Below the pieces are notes generated by a model. That model saw nothing but the letters and a program-made list of their open reading frames with translations, did not search any database and was not told the DNA's origin. The position numbers and the translations under genes were made by a program. Below, in pieces: positions 5,184 through 5,787 of a DNA stretch of 5,787 nt (positions are counted from its first letter, which is position 1; the number at the start of each line of letters is the position of its first letter). Location: positions 1-5,787 of the forward strand of contig MHUS01000029.1 of assembly GCA_001823505.1 (NCBI GenBank). The letters run 5' to 3'. The DNA comes from Candidatus Yonathbacteria bacterium RIFCSPHIGHO2_01_FULL_51_10 (GTDB taxonomy: Bacteria; Patescibacteriota; Minisyncoccia; Phycocordibacterales; UBA1539_B).

Positions 5184-5787
5184 ATGTTGTCACTTAAAGT
5201 AGAAGCACGTACACCCGAGAAAAAGACCTCACTTGTCCGCAAGGAGGGGAGGGTTCCCGCTGTTTGCTACGGACCCAAGTACCCCTCGGTGGCATTTTCC
5301 GTTGCACAGGGAGATTTTGCAAAGATCTGGAAGAATGCCGGGGAGTCTACGGTCGTGGTCCTTGAGACTCCTTCCGGCAAGGTCAATACGCTCATCCATG
5401 AGGTGCAGCTTGATCCCGTGAAGCATATTCCCATGCATGTTGATTTCTATGCGGTTGAGGCTGGCAAAGAAGTGGAGGTTCATGTCCCGCTCGTGTTTGA
5501 GGGTGTTGCCCCTGCGGTCAAGGAGTTGGGCGGCATTCTCGTGAAGGTGCTCCACGAGATCGAAGTGAAAGCAACCCCTGACAAGTTGCCTCACGAGATC
5601 GTGGTGGATGTATCGGTACTTACGGGCTTGCAGGATCAGATCCTCATCAAAGATATTAAACTTCCCTCCGGTGTTCACGCGGTCACTCACGAGACAGAGG
5701 TTGTCGCCTCGATTGCTCAGGCGGTTGAGGAGAAAGAAGAGGAAGCAGCTCCGGTTGACCTTTCGGCAATTGAGGTTGAAAAGAAGG
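5184..5787 (+). CDS. rplY: 50S ribosomal protein L25, CTC/TL5 type, 3'-truncated
   Basis: The frame stays open from ATG 5184 to the window edge, giving 201 residues with no stop. L25 binds 5S rRNA in the large ribosomal subunit. The N-terminal domain (residues about 1-92) shows LVRKEGRVPAVCYG at 17-30 and HVDFYAV at 85-91. The C-terminal TL5/CTC beta domain (about 95-178) shows VEVHVPLVFEG, ELGGILVKVLHEIEV and LPHEIVVDVS. An acidic tail (VEEKEEEAAPVD) follows, and at 201 residues the protein is near the usual end of the long form, so only a short piece is probably missing. The start at 5184 gives MLSLKVEART, matching the family N-terminus. An in-frame ATG at 5175 lies inside the -10 box and would add MAP. 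No Shine-Dalgarno sequence precedes either. Its own promoter and the preceding terminator suggest independent transcription from fba. Confidence 0.95.
   Translation, partial: MLSLKVEARTPEKKTSLVRKEGRVPAVCYGPKYPSVAFSVAQGDFAKIWKNAGESTVVVLETPSGKVNTLIHEVQLDPVKHIPMHVDFYAVEAGKEVEVHVPLVFEGVAPAVKELGGILVKVLHEIEVKATPDKLPHEIVVDVSVLTGLQDQILIKDIKLPSGVHAVTHETEVVASIAQAVEEKEEEAAPVDLSAIEVEKK

Noticed and set aside
5229..5690. 153-codon open frame on the minus strand
   Set aside because: It lies wholly inside the clearly recognisable L25 gene and resembles no known protein.

Overview
The window looks like part of a Patescibacteria (Candidate Phyla Radiation) genome, most likely a Parcubacteria-type lineage. 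The main reason is the first gene: a very long surface-fibre-like protein built on GIGTTSP-YAKLSV repeats, ending in a DVAENYPV...GVVSTKPG domain and a PAPEP tail, an arrangement I recognise from such genomes. Very short 5' leaders, compact spacers and three co-directional genes agree with this. The assignment is inference from protein style; no rRNA or other phylogenetic marker is complete here. Both complete stops are TAG, and no gene needs TGA read as sense.

Region 1-4107 (+) is the 3' part of the giant repeat protein; its start lies upstream of the window. In order it holds GIGTTSP repeats (eight copies between about 91 and 2895), two ladders of Tyr-Gly repeats (1090-1335 and 1528-2028), a pair of QxxxKGN repeats, a globular domain resembling the Peptidase_G2 / intramolecular-chaperone domain of phage tail appendages (3010-3510), two WSIDE repeats with a Cys pair, and a 95-residue tail that is 40% proline.

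Region 4108-4204 is a 97-nt spacer with a weak hairpin and an extended -10 promoter. Region 4205-5086 (+) is a short-form class II fructose-bisphosphate (or related ketose-bisphosphate) aldolase with its catalytic Asp and three Zn-binding His residues in place. Region 5087-5183 is a second 97-nt spacer with a Rho-independent terminator whose arms can also form a competing hairpin, followed at once by a promoter. Region 5184-5787 (+) is ribosomal protein L25 of the long CTC/TL5 type, running off the 3' edge. Its TATAAT box ends only seven bases before the ATG, so the mRNA is predicted to be leaderless.

The three genes do not look like one pathway: a surface or adhesion structure, a central glycolytic enzyme and a 5S rRNA-binding ribosomal protein. 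Promoters and hairpins between them suggest separate transcription units. I see no CRISPR array, tRNA, rRNA or insertion sequence. The most notable points are the modular architecture of the fibre protein and the absent or minimal leaders of the two housekeeping genes.
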